A stretch of 64,000 bases of DNA, from positions 1-64,000 of the forward strand of contig CAZWNO010000002.1 of the NCBI GenBank assembly GCA_964635845.1, written 5' to 3'. Made by a program: the position numbers and the translations under genes. The notes beneath the pieces were generated by a model, which was given only the letters and a program-made list of their open reading frames with translations, was not told the DNA's origin and ran no database searches. The stretch comes from SZUA-365 sp964635845 (GTDB taxonomy: Bacteria; Bacteroidota; Ignavibacteria; SZUA-365). Each line of letters opens with the position of its first letter. Positions within the stretch are counted from its first letter, which is position 1. This document shows positions 16,982 to 25,544 of this stretch, in pieces.

Positions 16982-17986
16982 ATGACCAACCTCGGAGTCA
17001 TACTTCTCAACATGGGAGGGCCGACATCGCTGGATGCGGTGCGGCCGTTTCTCGAGAACCTGTTCCTAGACCGGGAGATCATCTCGTTCGGTCCGATGGA
17101 ATTCGCGCGCAAGCCGCTGGCGCGCTTCATCGCGAAAAAGAGGGCCGAGATCGTCAGGAAGAATTACGCGATGATCGGCGGGAAGTCGCCCATCGCGGAA
17201 CTCTCGCTCGCGCAGGCCGAGGCGCTGCAGCGCGCGCTCTCCGCGCACTACGGCGAGGACTGCCGCATCCGCGTGGAAGTGGGGTTCAGCTACTGGCACC
17301 CGTTCATCGAGGAAGCGATGGACGCGCTGGCGACGGACAGCTACACAGACGTCTTCCTCATGCCGCTGTATCCGCACTATTCAAAAACGACAACGGGCTC
17401 CTGTTTCAAGACCTGGCGCGACCTGCATCGCGCACGCGGCAACCGCGTCTTCAAGGTGCGGAGCGTGAAGGCGTATCCGCTCGAGAGTGCGTTCATCGAC
17501 GCCATCAACGAGCGCATCGATGAAGGACTGCATTCCTTTCCCGAGCGCAGCCGGGCGGACGTCACCCTCCTGTTCAGCGCGCACGGCACGCCGGTGAAGC
17601 TCGTCGAGCAGGGCGATCCGTATTCGCATCAGATCCGCGCCACGATGGAGGAAGTCATGCGGCGCCGCGCGGACGGACTTCAGTATCACCTGAGTTTCCA
17701 GAGCAAGGTGGGGCCGGCCAAGTGGCTCACGCCCAATACCGTCGAGAAAACGAAGGAACTCGCCGCCGCGGGTGTGCGCGACCTCATGGTGGTTCCCATC
17801 GCCTTCGTGACCGATCATATCGAAACGCTGCACGAACTCGGCATCGATCTGCGCGAAACCGCCCTGCACGCCGGCATCGAGCATTTTCAGGTCATGCCCG
17901 CGCTGAATGCATCGGAGAAATACATTTCCGCATTGGCGGGACAGATCGTGCGCCGCATGGACCGCGTCACCGCGCTTCGCCGCTGA
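16982..17986 (+). CDS. hemH: Ferrochelatase
   Basis: Inserts Fe2+ into the porphyrin ring, the last step of heme synthesis. About 334 residues. NLGVILLNMGGPTSLDAVRP opens the chelatase fold; the active-site His is in LLFSAHGTP; LYPHYSKTTTGS and SFQSKVGPAKWL are further family segments. The ORF is open from 16799, but its first ~54 codons are TTGGC-repeat sequence and should not be annotated as protein. Met at 16982 begins the conserved fold; Met at 16961 is a less likely alternative. Both flanks carry TTGGC-type repeats. Confidence 0.95.
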   Translation: MTNLGVILLNMGGPTSLDAVRPFLENLFLDREIISFGPMEFARKPLARFIAKKRAEIVRKNYAMIGGKSPIAELSLAQAEALQRALSAHYGEDCRIRVEVGFSYWHPFIEEAMDALATDSYTDVFLMPLYPHYSKTTTGSCFKTWRDLHRARGNRVFKVRSVKAYPLESAFIDAINERIDEGLHSFPERSRADVTLLFSAHGTPVKLVEQGDPYSHQIRATMEEVMRRRADGLQYHLSFQSKVGPAKWLTPNTVEKTKELAAAGVRDLMVVPIAFVTDHIETLHELGIDLRETALHAGIEHFQVMPALNASEKYISALAGQIVRRMDRVTALRR

Positions 17987-18028
17987 CACGGAGTTCGATC
18001 TCTGGATTCTGGTCGCTCCGCGGACTAC

Positions 18029-18106
18029 TTTGGCTTTTGGCTATTGGCAATTGCGCCAATGCACTGAGCCGAGCGCCATTCCAACCGCCAATGTCAACAG
18101 CCAAAG
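18029..18106. repeat. TTGGC-type palindromic repeat downstream of hemH
   Basis: TTTGGCTTTTGGCTATTGGC at the left and GCCAATGTCAACAGCCAAAG at the right form an imperfect inverted repeat, with CAATTGCGCCAAT between. The same vocabulary as 16822-16968, so hemH is bracketed by two related elements. Confidence 0.75.
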
Positions 18107-18157
18107 TGGTTGCTATCGAGCAGCATTCACCAGGCGACAACAACAAACTACAAGCAC

Positions 18158-19567
18158 ATGACTCAGCAAACCTACGACACCATCATCCTCGGCGCGGGAA
18201 TATCCGGCCTCACCTGCGCTTACCTCCTTCAGAAGCGCGAACTGAGAGTGCTGCTGCTCGAAAAAGCGCCGCGCTATGGCGGAGCGATCCGCAGCGCGCG
18301 CGAGGGAGAATGGCTGATCGAGGCGGGACCCAATTCCACGCTCGAAACCAATCCGATGCTCACCGAGCTGATCCGGGACGCCGGAGTCGAGGCGCAGAAG
18401 CTCTACGCTTCCGATGCATCGAAGAACCGCTACATACTCCGCGACGGCACGCTCATGTCCCTCCCGATGACGCCGCCCGCGTTTCTCCGCACGAGACTGT
18501 TCTCATGGGGCACCAAGCTCGGTCTCTTCCGCGAACCCTTCATTCCCGCCGCACCGCCGGATGTGCAAGAGACTGTCGCGGATTTCGTCCGCCGTCGGTT
18601 GGGCCGTGAATTCCTCGACTACGCCATCAATCCCTTCATCGCGGGAGTCTACGCAGGGGATCCCGAACAGCTCAGTGTGCGCGCCGCGTTTCCGAAACTG
18701 TACGAACTCGAGCAGAAGTACGGCAGCCTGATCAAGGGCACGATCAAGGGCGCACGGGAACGGAAGAAACGCAACGAGGAGAGCAAGCAGTCCGCCCGCA
18801 TGTTCTCCTTTCTCGACGGCATGCAGACGCTGACCGACGCGCTGGCCAATGAAATCAGGGAGAAAACACATTCCGTCGACGTCCTGTCCGTAACGGAATC
18901 CCCGGGCGACGGGAGCGCACGCTTCCTCGTCCGCTACATGCACGACGGGGAGGAGCACAACTTGACCGCGCGCGCCGTGATCATCGCCGCGCCCGCGGCG
19001 GCAGCGGCGGGACTTTCGCGCGATGTCGCTCCAGAACTACAGACTATTCTCTCCGAAATACCTTATCCCCCGGTCGCCGAGGTCATCACCGGCTTCACTC
19101 CGACAGCGGGCATGCATCCGCTCGACGGCTTCGGTTTCCTGATCCCGAAAGTGGAGAGGCGGCGCATTCTCGGGACGATCTTTTCCAGCACCATCTTCCG
19201 CAAGCGCGCACCCGAGGGACGCGTGCATCTGACGACCTTCGTCGGCGGCATGCGCCAGCCCGAGGAAGCATTGCGCTCCGATGAGGAAATCGCGCGGACA
19301 GCGCTCGACGAGCAGCACGCGTTGCTGGGCACGCCGGCCAAGCCTGATTTCATCCACGTCACGAGCTGGAAGCACGCCATTCCGCAGTACGTGCCTGGAC
19401 ACCTCGACCGCATGCATGCGATCGACGTCGCGGAAGCCGCGCATCCCGGCCTGTATTTCTGCGCGAACTACCGCGGCGGGATATCCGTCGGAGACTGCGT
19501 GAAGTCCGCGCATGCTGTCGTGGAAAGAGTCATGCTTGCGATGGATATCTCCCGCCAGTATATTTGA
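18158..19567 (+). CDS. hemG: Protoporphyrinogen oxidase (HemY/HemG-type, FAD-dependent)
   Basis: Oxidises protoporphyrinogen IX to protoporphyrin IX using FAD and, in this family, usually O2. About 469 residues. The dinucleotide-binding loop is IILGAGISGLTCAYLL (9-24), followed by LLLEKAPRYGGAIRS; GLYFCANYRGGISVGDCVKS near the C-terminus is the second FAD-contact region. The Met at 18158 starts directly before the FAD fold; 16 upstream residues come from the repeat-rich spacer. Some relatives act on coproporphyrinogen, but the locus has hemN and classical hemH, so the protoporphyrin route is favoured. Confidence 0.93.
   Translation: MTQQTYDTIILGAGISGLTCAYLLQKRELRVLLLEKAPRYGGAIRSAREGEWLIEAGPNSTLETNPMLTELIRDAGVEAQKLYASDASKNRYILRDGTLMSLPMTPPAFLRTRLFSWGTKLGLFREPFIPAAPPDVQETVADFVRRRLGREFLDYAINPFIAGVYAGDPEQLSVRAAFPKLYELEQKYGSLIKGTIKGARERKKRNEESKQSARMFSFLDGMQTLTDALANEIREKTHSVDVLSVTESPGDGSARFLVRYMHDGEEHNLTARAVIIAAPAAAAAGLSRDVAPELQTILSEIPYPPVAEVITGFTPTAGMHPLDGFGFLIPKVERRRILGTIFSSTIFRKRAPEGRVHLTTFVGGMRQPEEALRSDEEIARTALDEQHALLGTPAKPDFIHVTSWKHAIPQYVPGHLDRMHAIDVAEAAHPGLYFCANYRGGISVGDCVKSAHAVVERVMLAMDISRQYI
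19536..19564 (+). promoter_or_regulatory. Putative promoter inside the 3' end of hemG
   Basis: TTGCGA (19536-19541), 17 bases, TATATT (19559-19564, extended TATATTTG) overlaps the last hemG codons and its stop. It would drive the decayed gene at 19663-20502. Confidence 0.55.
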
Positions 19568-19662
19568 TCATCCTTCGATAAGAACGAATCCCCTCTCCGA
19601 ATCGGCGGTTCATGCTGCCGAAGATTTCGCCGCATGCGCGTGTCCATTCGCCGCGGGCGTGA

Positions 19663-20502
19663 TCCGTCCATCCTCCATTCCATAACTTCCGGACGAGGTA
19701 CGCCATACTTCGCTTCCTTTTCCTCTTCACCGTGTGCGGTCCCATCGCATGCACCGCTTCCGCGCAGGATCCGATCGAATTCGTCATGGGGACGGAAGTC
19801 TACTCCCCTCCCGCGCTCCCCATGCCGGCGAAAGGCGTTCGTTTCGAGGATCCGAATTTCCACACGACCGTACTGCGCTTCACCGATCAGGCGATCGATG
19901 CGTACCAGGGTCCCGGCATTCAGAACGAATACGCCAAGGCCGATCCGGAAAATGCCGACGGAGGTCTGGTGATCCTCCGCGGCAACACGGCGTACTGGTA
20001 TCTCTACGACCGCGCGGAGAATGCGATACTCGGACGCAGGGACGGCGGCTTCCCCGACCGCATCAACTGGGTCGGCATGTCGATGAGCGGCAACCACTGC
20101 ATGGTCGGGTACGACGACCTGCTGTATCCCGACGCGTTCACGCCCGACCTGACCTCGTCGTTCTCCCTCCCGGACGGTTCCAACGGGCACGGCGATCTCG
20201 CGCAGACCGTTGACGGACGCGACGTACATGTCTACCAGAACGTGTCGACGGACTACATCGCAATGACCGATCTCGACAGCGGGGAAGAGACGCCGCTGGT
20301 GAAGATTCCCTTCACGACGAATTACGACATCGGGCTGCACGTCTCCGGCAACTGCGCCGCCACGCCCGGCTGGGTGCTGATTTCAACCTACGGCGCGTAT
20401 GACCCGCCACCGGAACGAACGCATTCATGGATGGATACGCAGCTCTTTCTCGTCGAACTGAAGGCCGATCCGCGCATCTACCGCATCACAGATCGAACCT
20501 GA
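19663..20502 (+). pseudogene. Decayed gene for an exported beta-propeller-like protein
   Basis: An open frame reads ...YAILRFLFLFTVCGPIACTA then SAQDPIEF, a typical signal peptide and cleavage site, but there is no ATG, GTG or TTG ahead of it after the in-frame TGA at 19660-19662; an ATG in the same frame at 19612 lies just before that stop. The only standard start inside (GTG, 19732) would cut the signal peptide in half. The body (GGLVILRGNTAYWYLYDRAE, MSGNHCMVGYDDLLYPDAF, LHVSGNCAATPGWVLISTYG) resembles a family of exported proteins with repeated beta-sheet blades. The protein stops abruptly at PRIYRITDRT, where I would expect the last blade to follow. Sequencing error is an alternative explanation. 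Confidence 0.6.
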
Positions 20503-20561
20503 TCGCGCTCGCACGCGCAACCTCGAACCGGCGTTTCTCCGGGCAAAAACGCGTCCCGGGC

Positions 20562-20590
20562 TTTATCCTTTCCGCCGCATGATGTAAGTT
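20562..20590 (+). promoter_or_regulatory. Putative hemB promoter
   Basis: TTTATC (20562-20567), 17 bases, TAAGTT (20585-20590). The -35 is weaker than others in the window but spacing and -10 fit. The hemB ATG is at 20628, implying a ~30-base leader and a transcription unit hemB-yceH-hemL separate from hemACDENHG. Confidence 0.5.
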
Positions 20591-20627
20591 TATGTGATAA
20601 CAGATTTTCTTCCATTCACAGACACCG

Positions 20628-21632
20628 ATGACCATGCAGACCGGCGAATCCATCTTCACACCATACACGGAATTCATCCGCACACGCAGGACGCGCATGA
20701 CCGAGGGACTGCGCTCGATGGTGCGTGAGACCGTGCTCACGCCCAAGGACTTCATCTACCCGCTCTTCGTCGTGCCCGGCACAGGCGTGCGAAAGGCGGT
20801 CAAGTCCATGCCCGGCGTATTCAACCTCTCCGTCGATGAAGTCGTGAAGGAGTGCCGTGAAGTGTTCAAGCTCGGCATTCCCGCGGTGATCCTCTTCGGC
20901 ATCCCGAAACACAAGGATGAAATCGGCTCCGAGGCATGGGACCCCCACGGTGTCGTGCAGGAAGCCGTGCGGCGCATCAAGAAAGCCCTGCCGCAGCTGG
21001 TGGTGATCACCGATGTGTGTATGTGCGAATACACCTCGCATGGCCATTGCGGCATCGTGCGCGGCGAGGAGATCGTCAACGACGACACGCTGGAACTGCT
21101 GTCGAAGGAAGCACTGTCGCATGCCGAAGCCGGCGCCGACATGGTCGCGCCGTCGGATATGATGGACGGCCGCATCGCCGTCATCCGCGCCACGCTCGAC
21201 GAGCACGGTTTCACGAACCTGCCGATCATGTCCTACGCCGCGAAGTATTCATCCGGTTACTACGGACCCTTCCGCGACGCGGCCGATTCCGCGCCCGCCT
21301 TCGGCGACCGCCGCTCGCATCAGATGGATCCGGCCAACGGCAACGAAGCCATCCGCGAGGTCGCGATCGACATCGAGGAAGGCGCCGACATCGTCATGGT
21401 CAAGCCGGCCGGTCCGTACCTCGACATCATTCGCCGCGTGAAGGACGAGTTCGGCATGCCCACCGCGGCCTACCAGGTGAGCGGCGAATTCGCCATGATC
21501 AAGGCCGGCGCGATGAACGGCTGGATTGACCATGACCGCGTGATGATGGAATCGCTCATCGGCATCAAGCGCGCGGGCGCGGACATGATGCTCACCTATT
21601 TTGCGAAGGATGCCGCGAAGCTGCTGAAGTGA
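20628..21632 (+). CDS. hemB: Delta-aminolevulinic acid dehydratase (porphobilinogen synthase)
   Basis: Condenses two 5-aminolevulinates into porphobilinogen. 334 residues. Catalytic zinc site TDVCMCEYTSHGHCG (Cys131, Cys133, Cys141), so a Zn-type enzyme; Schiff-base lysines at Lys206 (MSYAAKYSSGYYGPF) and Lys259 (MVKPAGPYLD). It follows the decayed gene and has its own likely promoter. The start could be Met1 or Met3; both are adjacent. Confidence 0.97.
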   Translation: MTMQTGESIFTPYTEFIRTRRTRMTEGLRSMVRETVLTPKDFIYPLFVVPGTGVRKAVKSMPGVFNLSVDEVVKECREVFKLGIPAVILFGIPKHKDEIGSEAWDPHGVVQEAVRRIKKALPQLVVITDVCMCEYTSHGHCGIVRGEEIVNDDTLELLSKEALSHAEAGADMVAPSDMMDGRIAVIRATLDEHGFTNLPIMSYAAKYSSGYYGPFRDAADSAPAFGDRRSHQMDPANGNEAIREVAIDIEEGADIVMVKPAGPYLDIIRRVKDEFGMPTAAYQVSGEFAMIKAGAMNGWIDHDRVMMESLIGIKRAGADMMLTYFAKDAAKLLK

Positions 21633-21712
21633 ACGCTGCCGGGCGTGCCGCCGCCTGCGGCCACGATCCGAGGCACGGAAAACGATTGTTGCATTGAACG
21701 AGAGAGGACGAC

Positions 21713-22408
21713 ATGTCACAACCGCTTCCTGTCCTGACAGAGGAGGAAGTACGCGTGCTCGGCGCGCTGATCGAAAAAAGCCAGGCGACTCCGGAATACT
21801 ATCCGATGACGCTCAACGCGCTCATGAACGCCTGCAATCAGAAGAACAGCCGCGAGCCCGTGGTGGAATATGACGAAGACACCGTTGAAGATGCGCTGAC
21901 GCTGCTGCGCGGCAAGGGCCTCGTCGCCTTCGCCTCGGGCACCGGCCGCACGCTCAAATACATGCATCGCGCGGGACAAAACGGCCTCGGCCTCTCCCCG
22001 GCGCAGGCGACGGCGATGAGCATCCTCATGCTGCGCGGACCGCAGACCACCGGAGAAATCCGCGCCCGCGCAGGGAAGCAATTCAATTTTCCGTCAATGG
22101 AAGCGGCACAGCAGACGATGGACAGCCTGCTGCATCGCGAAGCGCCGTACATCGAAGAAGCGCCGCGTGCACTGGGGCAGAAGGAAACCCGCTACCGGCA
22201 TAAGTTCTTCATTTATGGGGATGCGGTCGCCGAGGATGGCGCACCGAAGGATGCAGGAACCTCGCTGCGGAGCGAGGTTAGCGAGCTGAAGGAAACCCTG
22301 CGGCAGTTCCAGAAGGAAATGAACAATCTCCGCAACATCGTGACCGCCCTGCAGGGAGACGTCCTGGTGATGAAAGAAGATCTTTACCCAGAAACCAAAT
22401 CCGAATGA
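21713..22408 (+). CDS. YceH/DUF480 family protein
   Basis: 231 residues. Residues 6-170 match the DUF480 (UPF0502, YceH) family: VLGALIEKSQATPEYYPMTL and LMNACNQKNSREPVV are hallmarks, and the fold is two winged-helix domains. Molecular function is not established. The last ~40 residues, LRSEVSELKETLRQFQKEMN onward, look like a coiled coil. AGAGAGG lies eight bases before ATG. It overlaps hemL by four bases (ATGA), so the two are translationally coupled inside the heme locus; whether that is functional is unknown. Confidence 0.9.
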   Translation: MSQPLPVLTEEEVRVLGALIEKSQATPEYYPMTLNALMNACNQKNSREPVVEYDEDTVEDALTLLRGKGLVAFASGTGRTLKYMHRAGQNGLGLSPAQATAMSILMLRGPQTTGEIRARAGKQFNFPSMEAAQQTMDSLLHREAPYIEEAPRALGQKETRYRHKFFIYGDAVAEDGAPKDAGTSLRSEVSELKETLRQFQKEMNNLRNIVTALQGDVLVMKEDLYPETKSE

Positions 22409-23697
22409 AGAACAGCAAAGCTCTTTTCGCAGAGGCGCTGACGCTGCTGCCCGGCGGCGTCAACTCTCCCGTGCGCGCGTTCCGCGCCGTCGGCGGACAG
22501 CCGGTTTTCATGGACTCTGCTGCCGGCTCCAGGCTCCGCGACGTCGACGGCAACGAATATATCGACTACGTCGGCAGCTGGGGACCCTTCATCCTCGGTC
22601 ATCAGCATCCGCGCGTCATCGCCGCGCTTCATGCGCAGCTCGACAAGGCGATGAGTTTCGGCGCACCGACCGAGCTGGAGAACCTCCTCGCGAAGAAAAT
22701 CATCGAGATGGTTCCGAGCATCGAGATGGTGCGCATGGTGAATTCCGGCACCGAGGCCACGCTGTCGGCCGTCCGCCTCGCGCGGGCGTTCACGCGCCGC
22801 GAGAAGATCCTCAAATTCGAAGGCTGTTATCACGGCCATGCCGATTCCTTCCTGATCAAGGCGGGTTCGGGCGTCGCAACGCTCGGCCTCCCCGATTCCC
22901 CCGGTGTGACCGCCGCTACCGCGGGCGATACCCTCACCGCGCGCTACAACGATCTCTCGTCCGTCGAAGCGCTCGTGAAGTCCTTCCCGGATCAGATCGC
23001 CTGCATAATCCTCGAACCTGTCGTCGGCAACATGGGCTGCGTGCCTCCCGTCGAAGGCTTCCTCGAGGAGCTGCGGGATCTCTGCACGCGCGAGGGAATA
23101 CTGCTCATCTTCGACGAGGTGATGACCGGATTCCGCGTCGCGCCCGGCGGCGCACAGGAGCTGTTCGGCATTACCCCCGACCTGACCACGCTCGGAAAGA
23201 TCATCGGCGGCGGACTCCCCGTCGGCGCCTACGGCGGACGACGCGAGATCATGGAGTTGGTCGCGCCCGCGGGCCCGATGTACCAGGCCGGCACGCTGTC
23301 CGGCAATCCCCTCGCCATGACCGCGGGACTCGAGACTCTGCGCATCCTGTCCGAGGATACGCTGCTCTACATGAAACTTGATCTGAGCGCGGGCATGCTC
23401 ATCGACGGTATCCGGAAGAACCTTGACGAACTCGGTCTGCCCTATGTCAGCAATCGCGTGGGATCGATGTTCACGCTTTTCTTCACCGATCGTCCGGTGC
23501 GCAACTGGGACGATGCGAAAACCTGCGATACGGGATTATACGGGAGTTATTTCTCTGAAATGCTGCAGCGCGGCATCTACCTCGCGCCGTCGCAGTTCGA
23601 GGCTGCCTTCCTCTCGGTCATGCACGGCGAGGATGACATCGCGCGCACCATCGCCGCGAACAGGGAGAGTCTGCAGACGATCGTGCGTAACGGGTAA
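22405..23697 (+). CDS. hemL: Glutamate-1-semialdehyde 2,1-aminomutase
   Basis: PLP enzyme that moves the amino group of glutamate-1-semialdehyde to give 5-aminolevulinate, second step of the C5 pathway. 430 residues. PLP lysine is Lys265 in TTLGKIIGGGLPVGAYGG; LLPGGVNSPVRAF at the N-terminus and MVNSGTEATLSAVRLAR are signature segments. Completes the set hemA, hemL, hemB, hemC, hemD, hemE, hemN, hemG, hemH within 13 kb. Confidence 0.97.
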   Translation: MKNSKALFAEALTLLPGGVNSPVRAFRAVGGQPVFMDSAAGSRLRDVDGNEYIDYVGSWGPFILGHQHPRVIAALHAQLDKAMSFGAPTELENLLAKKIIEMVPSIEMVRMVNSGTEATLSAVRLARAFTRREKILKFEGCYHGHADSFLIKAGSGVATLGLPDSPGVTAATAGDTLTARYNDLSSVEALVKSFPDQIACIILEPVVGNMGCVPPVEGFLEELRDLCTREGILLIFDEVMTGFRVAPGGAQELFGITPDLTTLGKIIGGGLPVGAYGGRREIMELVAPAGPMYQAGTLSGNPLAMTAGLETLRILSEDTLLYMKLDLSAGMLIDGIRKNLDELGLPYVSNRVGSMFTLFFTDRPVRNWDDAKTCDTGLYGSYFSEMLQRGIYLAPSQFEAAFLSVMHGEDDIARTIAANRESLQTIVRNG

Positions 23698-23703
23698 GAT
23701 GCC

Positions 23704-25113
23704 ATGTCCAATCATACGGACGACATAGAGTCCGCATTCCGCCCTTATGAAGAGAAAATGCGCAGGGCGGGGAGCCATCCGCTTGTCATCAGGATGTTCA
23801 AGCGGAATTTCGCGCAGCTGCTTCGGGGATCGATCGGTACAATCACACGCGACGAAATTGCTGCCGTCGACCATGTCCCCGATGCCGAAGAACTTCACGG
23901 TTACGCCGCGCATGGAGACATGGCGCTCGAGCGTGCCGTCGTGATAAAGCTGAACGGCGGGCTTGGCACGAGCATGGGACTCGAGCGGGCAAAGAGTCTC
24001 ATTCCCGTCAAGAACGGTCTGCGCTTCATCGACATCATTGCGCGGCAGATGGAACAGCTGCGGCAGCGCGCGGGGCATCCCGTTCCGCTGCTGCTGATGA
24101 ACAGCGAGCATACGCGCGAGGACAGCCTCTCCGCCCTCGCGACCCACCCCGGTCCTGCAGGCGACCTCCCGCCGGACTTCCTCCAGCACCGCGTACCGAA
24201 AGTACTGGTGGGAGATCTTTCCCCAGCCCGGTGCGAGGAAAACCCGGAACTGGAGTGGTGTCCTCCCGGGCACGGTGACATATTCACCGCCCTGCTGACG
24301 TCGGGACTGCTGGCCCGGCTTCTGGAAAAAGGAATTGAATACGCGTTTATCAGCAATGCCGACAATCTCGGCGCGGTGATGGATCCCGGCATCCTCGGGT
24401 ATTTTGCGAAGGAGAACCTTCCATTCATGATGGAAGTGGCCGACCGCACACCAGCCGACCGCAAGGGCGGACATCTCGCGCGTCTCAGAGACGGCCGTCT
24501 CACGCTGCGCGAGCTGGCGCAGTGTCCCGTAACGGAAAAGGATGAGTTCCAGGACATCACCCTGTACCGCTATTTCAATACCAACAACCTGTGGGTGAAC
24601 CTGCGGGAGCTGAAAGGATTGCTCGACAGCTATGACAGCCTGATTCCTCTTCCGCTGATCAGGAACTCGAAGTCGCTGGATCCGCGCGATCCGTCCTCGC
24701 CTTCGGTGTATCAGCTCGAGACGGCGATGGGCGCGGCCATTTCACTGTTCGATCGCGCGGTCGCGCTCCGTGTTCCGCGCACGCGTTTCACCCCGGTGAA
24801 AACCTGCGACGATCTGCTCGGCATCTGGTCCGACGCCTATGAGCTGACCGATGATTTCCGGATCATCCCCAATCCCGCGCGCGCGCTGCCGCATCTCGAC
24901 ATCATGCTGGACAAACGGCATTACCGCTTCGTCTCTCAGCTCGAGGAGCGCTTCCCGCACGGCGCGCCCTCACTTCTGCATTGCGCGTCACTCCGGATCG
25001 AAGGCGATGTGCGATTCGGCGCGAACATCGTCTGCCGCGGTCCGGTGCGACTGCGCGCCGAGGATGGCGAAATACTTGAAATTGCACACAACACCATTTT
25101 GGAGGCTCCATGA
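23704..25113 (+). CDS. UTP-glucose-1-phosphate uridylyltransferase, eukaryote-type (UDPGP family)
   Basis: 469 residues of the UDPGP family normally typical of eukaryotes, distinct from bacterial GalU. The uridine-binding loop VVIKLNGGLGTSMGLERAKS and LLLMNSEHTREDS are visible, with FKQ-like lysine contacts replaced by HRVPKV-type sequence, and a C-terminal left-handed beta-helix piece (ASLRIEGDVRFGANIVCRGP). Makes UDP-glucose for envelope glycans and for the Leloir pathway that galT (1049-2062) belongs to. It overlaps the next gene by four bases. Confidence 0.88.
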   Translation: MSNHTDDIESAFRPYEEKMRRAGSHPLVIRMFKRNFAQLLRGSIGTITRDEIAAVDHVPDAEELHGYAAHGDMALERAVVIKLNGGLGTSMGLERAKSLIPVKNGLRFIDIIARQMEQLRQRAGHPVPLLLMNSEHTREDSLSALATHPGPAGDLPPDFLQHRVPKVLVGDLSPARCEENPELEWCPPGHGDIFTALLTSGLLARLLEKGIEYAFISNADNLGAVMDPGILGYFAKENLPFMMEVADRTPADRKGGHLARLRDGRLTLRELAQCPVTEKDEFQDITLYRYFNTNNLWVNLRELKGLLDSYDSLIPLPLIRNSKSLDPRDPSSPSVYQLETAMGAAISLFDRAVALRVPRTRFTPVKTCDDLLGIWSDAYELTDDFRIIPNPARALPHLDIMLDKRHYRFVSQLEERFPHGAPSLLHCASLRIEGDVRFGANIVCRGPVRLRAEDGEILEIAHNTILEAP

Positions 25114-25544
25114 AACGGGTGCTGCGTATTTCCCTCTACGGACTGATTGGCGTTCTCGTGATCATCCAATTCTTTCAATCCGACCGCGCCAATCCTCCGG
25201 TGCGCGCCGAGATCAAGGCGCCGCCCCAGGTGATGACCGTACTCCGCAGGGCATGCTATGACTGCCACTCGAACGAATCGGTCTGGCCCTGGTACAGCTA
25301 TGTCAATCCCGCAGGCTGGCTCGTTGCCGGCCATGTGACCGAGGGACGCGGGCATCTGAATTTTTCGGACTGGGGGACTCTCGACGCACAGGAGCGCTAT
25401 CATGCGAAACAGGAAATTCTCGAAGTCCTCGAAGAAGGCGGAATGCCGCTGCCGTCATACCTTCTCCTCCACGGTGAGGCCGAGCTCCGCGCCGAGGACC
25501 ACGGCGTGATCAAGCGGTGGGCGAGAGACAGCAACGCCGAATGA
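25110..25544 (+). CDS. Membrane-anchored heme-binding domain protein
   Basis: 144 residues. A single N-terminal hydrophobic helix (ISLYGLIGVLVIIQFF) anchors a periplasmic domain with one c-type heme site, CYDCH (Cys49, Cys52, His53), and downstream NFSDWGTLDAQERYHAKQEI and GGMPLPSYLLLH, the pattern of the haem-binding domain family. GGAGG lies six bases before the ATG. Overlaps both neighbours by four bases (ATGA at each end), so it is coupled to the UDPGP and PAP2 genes. Electron carrier or sensor role is likely but unproven. Confidence 0.85.
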   Translation: MKRVLRISLYGLIGVLVIIQFFQSDRANPPVRAEIKAPPQVMTVLRRACYDCHSNESVWPWYSYVNPAGWLVAGHVTEGRGHLNFSDWGTLDAQERYHAKQEILEVLEEGGMPLPSYLLLHGEAELRAEDHGVIKRWARDSNAE

